Of a stretch of DNA of 64,000 nt, positions 8,545 through 16,523 are shown in pieces. This stretch comes from Nocardia carnea NBRC 14403 (GTDB lineage Bacteria; Actinomycetota; Actinomycetes; Mycobacteriales; Mycobacteriaceae), in NCBI RefSeq assembly GCF_000308515.1, contig NZ_BAFV01000126.1, forward strand, positions 62,001 to 126,000, written 5' to 3'. Within the stretch, counting starts at the first letter, position 1; each line of letters begins with the position of its first letter. The translations under genes and the position numbers were made by a program. Below the pieces are notes generated by a model. It worked only from the letters and a program-made list of their open reading frames with translations, ran no database searches and was not told the origin of the DNA.

Positions 8545-10524
8545 CTAACGCTCTCTACCGTCGATGTTGCGGTTGCGGTCGGGTGTGCGTGGCGGCTGGC
8601 GAAGGGGCGCGGACTGGTGGTCGCGGGCCGGCCGCGCAGTTGATGTGGACTTGGCTGCCGCCGTGTCGTTGCCGCGTCGGCGTGGCGACGACACGGCGTC
8701 GGTGTCCGGCGTGGCAGGTTCGGAGGGGCGGCGTTTCCACCCGAATCGGGGCTGGCCTGCGTCGCGCGTGCGGTCACGTCGTTGGTTTCCGCGGCGTCTG
8801 TGCTCGGGGATGTCGCCGGCGGGCATGTCGAAATCGCTCACGTCGCCGTGGCCAGTGACCGCGGCCGCAGCGGCCGGCGCCGCCACGGTGCTTCGCGTCG
8901 GCGCGGGTGTGGTGGCGGCGCCGGCTGTGGTGAATCGGCGGTGGATCTCGGTCAGTTCTCCAGCGGATAGGGCCGTGAGCTGGCGGGCGCGGGCGAGGTC
9001 GCCGGCGGCGAACGCGGCGCGGGTGATGGCGTCGACGGTGCGGGCGATCTGGTGAAGCACGGCGACGTTTGCCAGCGCTGGATTGGCGTGCTGGCGCGAG
9101 GCGAGCAGCAGCACCGCCCATCCGTTGGCGGTGTTGCGGCGCTGCCACTGCGGTAGCGGTGCGTCCTGGTGCGCGGGGAGCTGTGCGTAGGTGCTTAGGG
9201 TGCGTGCGGCGCGGGCGATCGGCCCGGGTTTTGTTTCGTATGCCAGCGACCAGGCCGATAGGACTCCGGACGCTTGGCGGGCGGCGGCGGCGAACGCGGC
9301 GGTGTCGTGCGCGGGGATCGAGGTGAAGGTGTTGGCCCATCGTTGGAGTTCGGCGAGGGAGGCGTTGATGTCGCGTTGCGCCAGCTGCGCGGCCCGCAGC
9401 GGGGCGGGTAGCGTTTGCGGTCGGACGGGGATGGCGGATTCGTCGCCGCGGAGGTAGCGGGCGAGGGCGTCTTCGGCCGTTTGCCAGGCATGTTCGGCGG
9501 CGGCGCGTTCGGCGGGGTTGTCGTCCCATTGGTTGCGTAGCCGGGGCAGTGTGAGGTCGGAGGCAATTGACCCGCCGGCGGGCAGGATCGGTGGGCGGGC
9601 TCGGCCGCTGTTTCCGCGGCCGCCGCGTGGTGGGCGCAGCCCGACGCACCAGCCGCGTACCTCGGAGGTCTGCGGGTCTCGTGCGCGGCGGACCAGCACG
9701 CCTTGGGAGTGCAGCGTGCGGACGAATTCGGCTTCGTTGCGTGAGGCGGCGAGCGAGGCGCGCACGATCCGTTCGACGGTGTCGCGGTCGGGTTCGATGG
9801 TGGCGGTGCGCATGGCGTGTTTGGCCTCCCCTCGAGCAATGCCCGCGGCGCGGGCGGCGGCGTAGATCTGGGCGCGGTGATATCCCTGTGTGGTGCGGCC
9901 GTCGTGCCGGCCGAGCACCACACGCAGGTCGTGGCGCTGTTCGAGCTCCTTGCAGGCGGTTTGAGCGTGCGCGAAATCTCGGTAGGTGTTGACGCGGGTG
10001 CCGTCTTCGCGGACTCCGCTGGCGGCGATGTGGATGTGGTCGTTGCCGCGGGCGGATAATCCGTGGCGGATCGCGACCCAGCGTGTGTCCGCGCGTCCGG
10101 ACCGGGTGCCGGAGAACTCCATCAGGTCCATGAATTCCCGTGCGATGGCGGCCCATTTCTCATCGGGTAGTTGGCCTTCGTCGGCGTGCAGGCTCAGCGA
10201 GCAGTGCCACACGTTGCCGTCGCGTTTCGGTTGGAGCGGGTTCACCACCGCTCGGCCGTCGGCGTCGATGATGGTCCGGCCGGCCGCGTCGCGTAGGTAG
10301 TTCGGGACCAGGACCTGGGTGCCGAACGCGCGGCGGGGTGCGTCGATCTCGCGCGCGATCGCGCGCGCCTGCGCGACCGAGAGTTCTCCATCGAATCCGA
10401 GACCTAGCGCCGACGCGTGCCCGGCGACGATATGCGGGTTGGTGTGCTGGTTCTCATCTCCCGGCCCAACCAGATACGCCAGCAGTCCACCCATTTCCGC
10501 ACCACGTGTGATCTTCGGAATCAC
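8545..10524 (-). CDS. Relaxase/mobilization nuclease
   Basis: 659 residues from GTG 10524, giving the common N-terminus MIPKITRGAEMGGLLAYL; longer upstream reading overlaps mobC. A metal-binding HUH-type motif lies near residue 160 (ARGNDHIHIAAS), preceded by TRWVAIRHGLS, as in relaxases that nick oriT and stay bound to the 5' end of the transferred strand. The middle part (about 210-330) is Arg-rich and helical; the last 200 residues are Pro/Ala/Arg-rich and probably disordered. It overlaps mobC by 4 bp (GTGA), so the two are coupled. With the coupling protein at the left edge it makes the element at least mobilizable. Confidence 0.88.
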   Translation of the reverse strand: MIPKITRGAEMGGLLAYLVGPGDENQHTNPHIVAGHASALGLGFDGELSVAQARAIAREIDAPRRAFGTQVLVPNYLRDAAGRTIIDADGRAVVNPLQPKRDGNVWHCSLSLHADEGQLPDEKWAAIAREFMDLMEFSGTRSGRADTRWVAIRHGLSARGNDHIHIAASGVREDGTRVNTYRDFAHAQTACKELEQRHDLRVVLGRHDGRTTQGYHRAQIYAAARAAGIARGEAKHAMRTATIEPDRDTVERIVRASLAASRNEAEFVRTLHSQGVLVRRARDPQTSEVRGWCVGLRPPRGGRGNSGRARPPILPAGGSIASDLTLPRLRNQWDDNPAERAAAEHAWQTAEDALARYLRGDESAIPVRPQTLPAPLRAAQLAQRDINASLAELQRWANTFTSIPAHDTAAFAAAARQASGVLSAWSLAYETKPGPIARAARTLSTYAQLPAHQDAPLPQWQRRNTANGWAVLLLASRQHANPALANVAVLHQIARTVDAITRAAFAAGDLARARQLTALSAGELTEIHRRFTTAGAATTPAPTRSTVAAPAAAAAVTGHGDVSDFDMPAGDIPEHRRRGNQRRDRTRDAGQPRFGWKRRPSEPATPDTDAVSSPRRRGNDTAAAKSTSTARPARDHQSAPLRQPPRTPDRNRNIDGRER

Positions 10525-10988
10525 CAGCGCGTCACCACCTGTATGGCTGTACTTGCGCGGTCGGCGTAGCTGGTCACAAGCGAGTGCACGCGCGCAAGCT
10601 CGTCGGCCTGGTCGCCGAGTTCGTGGGTGGCGTTGACGGCTTTGGCGATCTGGTTGAGGTTGTTGCCGATTCCACGCAGGGCACTTTGCACTCGGAACAG
10701 CTCGTGCACCAGTTCCCGGAACTCGTCTGGCGAGACGGGGATTTCCGCGGCGAATACGGCCTCGCGGAGCAGACGCGGCGGGCTGACCTCGGCAATTGCC
10801 GCCAGCTCGAGGAGGTCTGCTTTCTCCTCCGGTGACAGCTTGACTTCCACTCTTTCCGTGCGGGCTCCACCTTGGTTGTTGGCAGTACGGCGCCGGCGGT
10901 TGGCCCTTGCGGCATTTCGGGAGTGTGACTTGGTGAGAACGCGCACGGCACGCGGCTCGGCTGGGCGGGGGGACTGAGCGTTGGTCAC
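10521..10988 (-). CDS. mobC: MobC-like relaxosome accessory protein
   Basis: 155 residues from GTG 10988, chosen because AAGGGCGG lies upstream; the frame is open to 11093. An Arg-rich N-terminus is followed by a ribbon-helix-helix-like segment (RVEVKLSPEEKADLLELAA) and the typical MobC helix pair (VHELFRVQSALRGIGNNLNQ, IAKAVNATHELG). MobC proteins bind and open oriT so that the relaxase can nick it. It is the first gene of the mobC-relaxase operon, with the likely oriT directly upstream. Confidence 0.85.
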   Translation of the reverse strand: MTNAQSPRPAEPRAVRVLTKSHSRNAARANRRRRTANNQGGARTERVEVKLSPEEKADLLELAAIAEVSPPRLLREAVFAAEIPVSPDEFRELVHELFRVQSALRGIGNNLNQIAKAVNATHELGDQADELARVHSLVTSYADRASTAIQVVTRW

Positions 10989-11091
10989 CGAACCCACCGC
11001 CCTTCGTCCTACGCATCGACCGCGGCGTTCGCGGCCATAACCTTCAATTCCAGTGCAGCACGGATGGATCAGCTCCGCCACCGTCGCCCTC

Positions 11092-11173
11092 ACTTAGCAC
11101 GTCTAAGTCCATAACTTGCTCACGCGAATTGCGGAAAGCTGAAGCACCGACAGGCTATTCGGTAAGGCTTCAG
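11092..11173. other. Candidate origin of transfer (oriT) region
   Basis: Between mobC and the divergent gene at 11258 lie two inverted repeats. ACTTAG/CTAAGT at 11092-11108 has a 5-nt spacer. The second is larger: CTGAAGC (11139-11145) pairs with GCTTCAG (11167-11173) and ACCGA (11146-11150) with TCGGT (11159-11163), leaving a small bulge. Hairpins of this kind next to mobC are typical of oriT. No nick site can be assigned from the sequence alone. Confidence 0.5.
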
Positions 11174-11257
11174 GGAGCGCCTTGACGGGCCGTGTGGATG
11201 GTTGATTAACTCCCGGCGTAGCCAGTGGAACTGTTTAGGCATCCGTAGCATTGCTTT

Positions 11258-11614
11258 ATGACGGAACTGGAAGAACTCGAGAATGTGATTCGGGCGGAAG
11301 CCGATCGAAAGATCACGGCGGGGCGGGCATTGAATGCTGCGACCGCCTCGGTGCTCGATGCGCACGAGAACTACCGCCGGTGCTACGGGGAGGCAGTCGC
11401 GGCGGGTTTCACGGAGGCCGAGTTGAGACGCCATGGCCTGACGGTCGATGATGTTAAGCCTTCGCCATCGAGGACGCGCTCGAAGGCGCTCGGACGGCGA
11501 AATGGGCGCGGCAGGACTCGGTCGGTAGCTGCGGCTACGTCCGCTGCGGAGTCAGGCGTCCGAGAGGGGACGGGGGGTGACGCGGCGCGGGAGGATGCTG
11601 CATGGTCTGCATAG
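11258..11614 (+). CDS. Small hypothetical protein, helical N-terminus and basic tail
   Basis: 118 residues, ATG at 11258, divergent from mobC. Residues 1-45 are an Ala/Glu-rich helix (LEELENVIRAEADRKITAG). GFTEAELRRHGLTVDDVK at about 52-70 looks like a short helix-turn-helix or small helical repeat, and the last 50 residues are Arg/Ser/Ala-rich and disordered. Similar small proteins occur on actinobacterial plasmids but I know no function. Confidence 0.6.
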   Translation: MTELEELENVIRAEADRKITAGRALNAATASVLDAHENYRRCYGEAVAAGFTEAELRRHGLTVDDVKPSPSRTRSKALGRRNGRGRTRSVAAATSAAESGVREGTGGDAAREDAAWSA

Positions 11615-11626
11615 GTCACACACAGC

Positions 11627-11663
11627 GATTGCCCCTGGTCCGCAGCGCGGATCAGGGGCAATC
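11627..11663. terminator. Strong hairpin between convergent genes
   Basis: GATTGCCCCTG at 11627-11637 pairs perfectly with CAGGGGCAATC at 11653-11663, and TCCGC/GCGGA in the loop extends the stem. It sits between the gene ending at 11614 (+) and the one ending at 11714 (-), so it can end both transcripts. Confidence 0.75.
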
Positions 11664-11713
11664 GGTGTTGACAGATTCCTGGTACTGGGGGCTCCGTGCC
11701 GGGGCGATGGCGA

Positions 11714-12778
11714 CTAGCGGGTGTCTTGACTTGTGGCGCTCCAGTCGAATTGGAGTTCGCCCTTGTCGGCGATGGTCTGTTCCCACCAGTCGCGGTGTTC
11801 GACGTACCAGGAGACGGTTTGCGCGATCCCGGTGTCGAATTCGTGGGTGGATCGCCATCCGAGTTCGGTTTCGATTTTCTCGGGGTTGATCAGGTAGCGG
11901 CGGTCGTGGTTAGGCCGGTCGGGGATGTGCTCGATGGATTCGGCTGGGTCCTGCCCCAGCGCGACCGCGACGCGCTGGGCGATTTCAAGGTTGGTGACCT
12001 CTTTTCGTGCCGAGATGTCGAAGATGGGCAACAGTCCTGGGTCTGTGGCGGCCTGCGGCGAGACTGGCTCAAGATCCGCGTGCAGTACCTGGTGCACGGC
12101 GGCGCAGTGATCAGCGACGTGTAACCAGTCCCGGCGCTGCATGCCGTCCCCGTAGACCGGGATTTTTCTGCCTCGCAGCAGGTTGGTCACGGCGAGCGGG
12201 ATCAGCTTCTCGGGGAGCTGGTAGGGGCCGTAATTATTGGCGCAGTGCGTCATGCGCAGGCGCATGTCGGGGTAAGTCTGCATGTAGGCACGGATGATTT
12301 GGTCGCCAGCTGCTTTGGATGCCGAGTACGGGGTTTTGGCGTTTAGCGGACTGCGTTCGGTGAACCATTGGTCGCTGGGTGGGAGTTCGCCGTATACCTC
12401 GATTGTCGATACGTGTACGTGGGAGGTGACCGGTATGAGTCGGCTGCATTCGGCCATGACTTGCGCACCCATCGCGTTGGATCGCATGAACGCGCTGGGT
12501 CCGAGTATGGCGCGGTCGTTGTGCGATTCGGCGGCGAAGTTCACGACGTAGTCGGGTCGGTAGCGCTGGTAGATCGCTTCCATCGAGGCGAGGTCGGCGA
12601 TGTCTGCGTTTTCGAAGGTGACGCGGTTGGCGACCGGGGCGAGGTTGGCTTTGTTCCCGGCGAAGCCGATGTAGTCCACTGCGATGATTTGTGCGTCTGG
12701 CTCCCACTGCGTGAGGTGGTGCACGTAGTTCGCGCCGATGAATCCGGCCGCGCCGGTGACAAGGTATACGGGAGCCAT
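11714..12778 (-). CDS. NAD-dependent sugar-nucleotide dehydratase/epimerase (RmlB-like SDR)
   Basis: 354 residues from ATG 12778 (MAPVYLVTGAAGFIGANYV); the open frame further upstream has no protein character. Rossmann motif GAAGFIG at about 9-15, then VNFAAESHNDRA, the active-site pair YSASK (Tyr, Lys) near residue 158, NNYGPYQLPEKLIPL, and a C-terminal GWRSTHEFDTGI. Overall pattern and length fit dTDP-glucose 4,6-dehydratase. However, the catalytic Thr-Asp-Glu triad of that family reads STIEVYG here, so the Asp is Ile and the reaction may differ. It follows an aminotransferase and an FAD oxidoreductase gene on the same strand, which suggests an amino-sugar or similar modified-sugar pathway. 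Confidence 0.8.
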   Translation of the reverse strand: MAPVYLVTGAAGFIGANYVHHLTQWEPDAQIIAVDYIGFAGNKANLAPVANRVTFENADIADLASMEAIYQRYRPDYVVNFAAESHNDRAILGPSAFMRSNAMGAQVMAECSRLIPVTSHVHVSTIEVYGELPPSDQWFTERSPLNAKTPYSASKAAGDQIIRAYMQTYPDMRLRMTHCANNYGPYQLPEKLIPLAVTNLLRGRKIPVYGDGMQRRDWLHVADHCAAVHQVLHADLEPVSPQAATDPGLLPIFDISARKEVTNLEIAQRVAVALGQDPAESIEHIPDRPNHDRRYLINPEKIETELGWRSTHEFDTGIAQTVSWYVEHRDWWEQTIADKGELQFDWSATSQDTR

Positions 12779-13027
12779 GCTCCCTACGCTAGACGAATCT
12801 CGAGGGGCTCTCGAGTTCGCCCGTTGACCCCCGACCAGTTGGTAGGGGTCGCGGGCCTGTCCGTTCTTGTTCATGACGGTTCCTGTTCGTGATGTCGGCG
12901 GGTGCCGCAGATTTCTTCGAGCGTGCGCGGTCCGTCGTCGGTGGGTACGCGGTACCGCTTGGTCTGTCGCATCTTGGGCGAGTCGGGTTGGCGGGCCGGG
13001 GACGGCTGGCGGCCGGCCGCCCGATAA

Positions 13028-13065
13028 ACACAGCATGGAGCGCAGCGGAATTCCGTTTCCGCCGG
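13028..13065 (-). repeat. Dispersed repeat R, copy 1
   Basis: One of four copies of a conserved stretch with core GGAGCGCAGCGGA (here CAGCATGGAGCGCAGCGGAA), about 70 bp beyond the 3' end of the leftward gene ending at 13132. The preceding bases (GGCTGGCGGCCGGCCGCCC and ATAAACA) are also shared with other copies. The surrounding interval 12779-13131 contains nothing else I can name. Confidence 0.65.
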
Positions 13066-13131
13066 ACGCCGGTCCCGCCCTCGCTGCCCCTTGGTCGGGG
13101 ATGCGATGACGGAACCGGTGTCCGGGGTGGG

Positions 13132-14226
13132 TTAGCCCTTGGTCAGGCAGCCGTGAACGGTGTCGATTACTTCATCGACGGTGCTCGCGGGCATGCCTCG
13201 CCAAAGTGGCAGGCACATGTGACGGGCGGCGAACTCGTCGGCACGCGGGAAGTCTGCGCCGAGGTTGAACCGTTCCAGCACTGGGAGGGTGTGTAGCGGC
13301 TGGTCGTATACGCCTTTGCCGAGTCCGATCCCCCTCGTGTGCAACTGCTCGCGCAGTCGCGCCCGGTCGGTGTGCGAATCGAGGATAGTCACGCACTTGT
13401 GACCGCTCACCTCTCCGTAGCGGGTCGGGAAGGTCAGACCCGCGTCGGATAGAGCCTCGGTGTAGCGGTCTATGACCGCTGTCCGCGATTGGATGTCGTG
13501 GTTCAAGTGGTCAAGTTGGGCTTTCCCCAGTGCTGCGCCGATTTCGGTCATTCTCCAGCTGCCGCCCCATAGGATGTGGCGTCCGGCTGGGTCCTTGCCT
13601 TGGTCTCGGTACATGCGCGCCGTGCGGTTCAGGTCTGGATCATTGGTCGTGATCGCTCCGCCTTCTCCACCGGTGGATACAACCTTGGTGGTGAAGAAGG
13701 AGAATGCACCGGCGTAGCCGATTCCTCCGGCGAGTTGTGTTTCCAGGCTGGAGCCGTGCGCGTGGGCGGCGTCCTCGACCAGGGGGATACCGGTGGCGGT
13801 GCACTTCTCGACCAGAGCGGGAAGCTCTGGGGACAGGTACCCGCCGATGTGGACCACAACGACGGCCGCGACGTCGGGTGTCAGCTTGCGCTGTGCGTCG
13901 GTGATGTCGGGGTATAGACCCGAGTCGTAGACCCGTATGGCGGCTCCGGCGTTGATCGCTGCCGCTGCGGTGGCGTAATTGGTGTTGGTAGGGACCAGCA
14001 CCGTTCGGCCCTGTACTCCGATGCTGCGGAAGATGATTTCCAGGGCGATCGTTCCGGAGTTGACAGCGACCGCGTAGCGAGTTCCGGCCATGCGGGCAAC
14101 CGTGGCTTCGAATGCCTCGGTGTGCTTGCCCAAGATCAGCTGACCGGATTGCAGGATCTCGCGTACGGCGGTGACCGTGGTTTCGATCTCGTCGGCGGGG
14201 ACTTGTGCGGTAAAGGGCGGAATCAT
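13132..14226 (-). CDS. DegT/DnrJ/EryC1/StrS-family aminotransferase
   Basis: 364 residues; start ATG 14226 overlaps the upstream stop (TGATG). PLP-dependent sugar aminotransferase pattern: YAVAVNSGTIALEIIFRS near residue 52, VLVPTNTNYATAAAAINAG, VEDAAHAHGS near residue 150 and the PLP-lysine segment FSFFTTKVVSTGGEGG near residue 180. Such enzymes transfer an amino group to keto-sugars or related cyclic ketones. It lies between an FAD oxidoreductase and an RmlB-like dehydratase gene on the same strand, a plausible set for an amino-sugar side branch. Cytoplasmic. Confidence 0.87.
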   Translation of the reverse strand: MIPPFTAQVPADEIETTVTAVREILQSGQLILGKHTEAFEATVARMAGTRYAVAVNSGTIALEIIFRSIGVQGRTVLVPTNTNYATAAAAINAGAAIRVYDSGLYPDITDAQRKLTPDVAAVVVVHIGGYLSPELPALVEKCTATGIPLVEDAAHAHGSSLETQLAGGIGYAGAFSFFTTKVVSTGGEGGAITTNDPDLNRTARMYRDQGKDPAGRHILWGGSWRMTEIGAALGKAQLDHLNHDIQSRTAVIDRYTEALSDAGLTFPTRYGEVSGHKCVTILDSHTDRARLREQLHTRGIGLGKGVYDQPLHTLPVLERFNLGADFPRADEFAARHMCLPLWRGMPASTVDEVIDTVHGCLTKG

Positions 14227-15413
14227 CAGCGCACCGCCCCGCCCATTGTGGCCGACCAGGGGGTGTGTGAAACCGGCACTTCATCCGGGCTGGCAGGCTC
14301 CCTGTGGTGGGGGAATTCCAACGGCAGGGATCGGCCCGTGACGGCGGATGCGGCGTCGCGCGATGCGTGCATGGAGAGAGTCATCTTGCCGGGCAGCACG
14401 GTCCACCAACCTTGTATGCCGTCGTGGGCGCGGTGGTCGATAACCGAGTAGTTCGGCTGCGTTCCCCACTGGTCGGAAGCACTACCGGCGTGCTCGGTCT
14501 TGCTGCATACCCACGCAACCCCGCTTTCCGGGTCGATTGTCTCGGTGCCGAGCAAGGTGGTTACTTCTCGGGTCAGCTCGGCTGCGTACGCCAGCGGGAC
14601 CGGCCAGCGGCCTCGGCCGGTGACGGACTCCTGTGGTCCGCCGTAACGGGAAGTCAGTACCACCCCGCCCACCGCTGCGGGTGCCAGCGCGGGCAACCCG
14701 AATTCCAATCCGACAATTGGACCGGCAAGGCTACCGCGAAACGCCATCAGCGGCTCAAGCCGCGAGCGGAGCTCGCCAGCGACTTCGGAACCGGAGTTTG
14801 CAAGCAATTCGTGGGTGCCGATTCCTCCGCATGCCACGACGTTTGGTGCGCTGATGAATCCGGCGGCGGTCTCGACTCCGATCACGCGCCCTCGCTCGGC
14901 GATCACCTGGCGGGCGTGCGCGCCGGTGAGTATCGCAGCGCCGTTGGACAGGCATTGCGTGGCGAGGTCGGCAAGTAGGGCGCGGGTGTCGATCACCAAT
15001 TCGCGTACGGCCGTGGCCTGCAATTCCCGGTCGCGCAAGTTGGCCAGCAGGGCGGCGGCCTCGTCGGCTTCGACCGGGGTGGAGGTCATACCGAGGTCCC
15101 GCCACCGGCGCTGGTAGTCGCGCATGGTCGCCTCGGTGCCGATGTACCGGCAGTCGCGGGGCTCGAGCATGCAGTGTCGGAACGATGCGAAGTACGCGCG
15201 CTGAGCTTCAGCGCACAGTGCCGCGACCTGGGGATGGTGCCGGGCGTAGAGCGCTCCGCCGTGGATGATTCCGTGGTTGCTGAGAGTCGATCCGGACCCG
15301 AGCGAGTCGCGCTCGAGTAGCGCGGTGCGCAATCCGGAGTTGCTGAGTCGGGCGGCGGTCATCAGTCCTGCGACACCCCCGCCGATTACGATAGCTTCAA
15401 ATTCAGTAGACAT
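14226..15413 (-). CDS. FAD-dependent oxidoreductase (DAO/GlpD-like)
   Basis: 395 residues; ATG 15413 behind AGGAGGGG. FAD-binding Rossmann motif VIGGGVAGLMTAARLS at residues 9-24 with LLERDSLGSGSTLSNHG, in the D-amino-acid oxidase/glycerol-3-phosphate dehydrogenase fold. RHHPQVAALCAEAQR and VVACGGIGTHELL are consistent with it. The C-terminal part carries GWWTVLPGKMTLSMHASRD. Substrate unknown; it could oxidise a sugar or hydroxy acid to provide the ketone for the coupled aminotransferase. First gene of the leftward three-gene set, whose promoter faces structured-RNA copy A. Confidence 0.8.
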   Translation of the reverse strand: MSTEFEAIVIGGGVAGLMTAARLSNSGLRTALLERDSLGSGSTLSNHGIIHGGALYARHHPQVAALCAEAQRAYFASFRHCMLEPRDCRYIGTEATMRDYQRRWRDLGMTSTPVEADEAAALLANLRDRELQATAVRELVIDTRALLADLATQCLSNGAAILTGAHARQVIAERGRVIGVETAAGFISAPNVVACGGIGTHELLANSGSEVAGELRSRLEPLMAFRGSLAGPIVGLEFGLPALAPAAVGGVVLTSRYGGPQESVTGRGRWPVPLAYAAELTREVTTLLGTETIDPESGVAWVCSKTEHAGSASDQWGTQPNYSVIDHRAHDGIQGWWTVLPGKMTLSMHASRDAASAVTGRSLPLEFPHHREPASPDEVPVSHTPWSATMGGAVR

Positions 15414-15663
15414 ATTGTCCCCTCCTGAATAAAAGATGGTTGAAATTTCGGACGAATGTTCGCGTCGTAAATTGAGCCGGTTCGATGCACGCGCTAGGTT
15501 CCTGCTCCGCCCAGTTCTGTGGGTCGGCGCGTGACTGCCCGGGTGTCAACCCTGGCGCTTCCGTGGGGCCTTACGGCCCGTTCTAACTGGGACAAGTCTG
15601 TTTGGATGGTGTATCCAGTTGCCCGCTGGGCGGGACCAGGCTGCGAAAGTCGATATGTTCGCG

Positions 15664-15690
15664 CATGCTCTATGGAGTTTTCAAAGAACC
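15664..15690 (-). promoter_or_regulatory. boxA-like antitermination signal in the leader of the 15.4-kb operon
   Basis: Read leftward the segment is GGTTCTTTGAAAACTCCATA, close to actinobacterial rRNA boxA (CTTTGAGAACTC) and to the second copy at 38277-38301. It lies between the promoter at 15.8 kb and the oxidoreductase gene. Host NusB-type antitermination of this operon is an inference. Confidence 0.5.
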
Positions 15691-15793
15691 GTTACCGGCA
15701 CATCCCGGCCCTATCTCTAAAAGAGATAGTTCCTACATTTCGCGGCCTGCATGGCCGCCGATCCCCTAGCCTCCCTTCCCTCTTGCTTATGTT

Positions 15794-15818
15794 TCTATAC
15801 TACCATTTCCTACGTTTC
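15794..15818 (-). promoter_or_regulatory. Leftward promoter with A-type operator
   Basis: Leftward reading gives GAAACGTAGGAA (15807-15818), a short spacer and TATAGA (15794-15799), followed by AACATAAG. The TATAGAAACATAAG part matches the leftward promoters at 28.06 and 23.48 kb, but the upstream repeat there is replaced by GAAACGTAGGAA. The same 12 bases recur at 16496-16507 before the regulator gene at 16524. Confidence 0.55.
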
Positions 15819-15883
15819 AGTTTGATGATTCATCGTGTGTCATATTTCTCTGTTTTAGTTTCCTTTTTTGCTTGTGTTTTTGG

Positions 15884-16308
15884 CCCGGCCTTTGCAAGCC
15901 TGCCTCCCCGGCGAGGGGCGGGGGGTCCGGTGGGGCAGCGCCCCCCGCGCGCGGCCGCCAGGCCGCGATGTTTTCCGGCGAACGGACACAGCGAGGGTGT
16001 GGGTGTTGGTGTCGTCCTTCGCTGAGCCTGGGGCGTTTCCGATCACGGCAGGTCAGGGACGCACAAGCCATGCTTTTCGGCTTGTGCGTCCCTGACCTGC
16101 CGTGATAGCCCCTGGTGGGCTCAGCGAAGGACGACACCAACACCCTCGGGCCGGGCGCGGGCGCGGCCGCCAGGCCGCGGAGGCGGGTAAGGGGCTACCG
16201 GGCGCGGGCGGCGGCGCCGGCGCGGCCACCTTCGCCGGTTGCTGGCTGGGTGGTGAGCCTGCGGGAGCTACGCCACGGCGGGAGGGCTCGGTGTCGCGGC
16301 AGCTCGAA
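15884..16308 (+). ncRNA. Large structured noncoding RNA element, copy A
   Basis: GC-rich noncoding element. Two perfect 28-bp stems nest: 16002-16029 with 16119-16146, and 16043-16070 with 16080-16107, with GGGGC/GCCCC (16031-16035, 16109-16113) in the internal loop, so 145 bases form one long hairpin. The 5' part (GCCTTTGCAAGCCTGCCTCC) and the 3' part (GGGAGCTACG ending GCGGCAGCTC) match copies B, C and D. Followed by the rightward gene at 16524. Strand is assigned from G-U pairing in the other copies. Confidence 0.7.
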
Positions 16309-16493
16309 ATAGCGATGCGGCAGGCATGACCGCCGGCCACGGCTGGAACGCGCGCAGCGCCGGAGCTGGGTGCCGAATTTCGGTCTTGACCTGGTGTTTC
16401 CTGTTACCTATCCAGTTCTAATTGTAGGACTCAGAATGCAATAGAGGCGTGCGTGTGAGGATGACGGGCCGCTCGCGTCCAGCCTTCCGGGAT

Positions 16494-16521
16494 TCGAAAC
16501 GTAGGAATTGTAAAGTTTCGA
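16494..16521 (+). promoter_or_regulatory. A-type operator upstream of the gene at 16524
   Basis: TCGAAAC (16494-16500) and GTTTCGA (16515-16521) form a perfect inverted repeat that encloses GTAGGAATTG. The GAAACGTAGGAA core (16496-16507) is shared with the facing promoter at 15807-15818. Its position directly before the start codon suggests autoregulation. Confidence 0.55.
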
Positions 16522-16523
16522 GT

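Noticed and set aside
8774..10156. 460-residue Arg/Pro-rich leftward ORF and several other long frames inside the relaxase gene
   Set aside because: They overlap the relaxase gene, which has clear motifs and coupled start; their composition is the frame-shifted shadow typical of high-GC genes.
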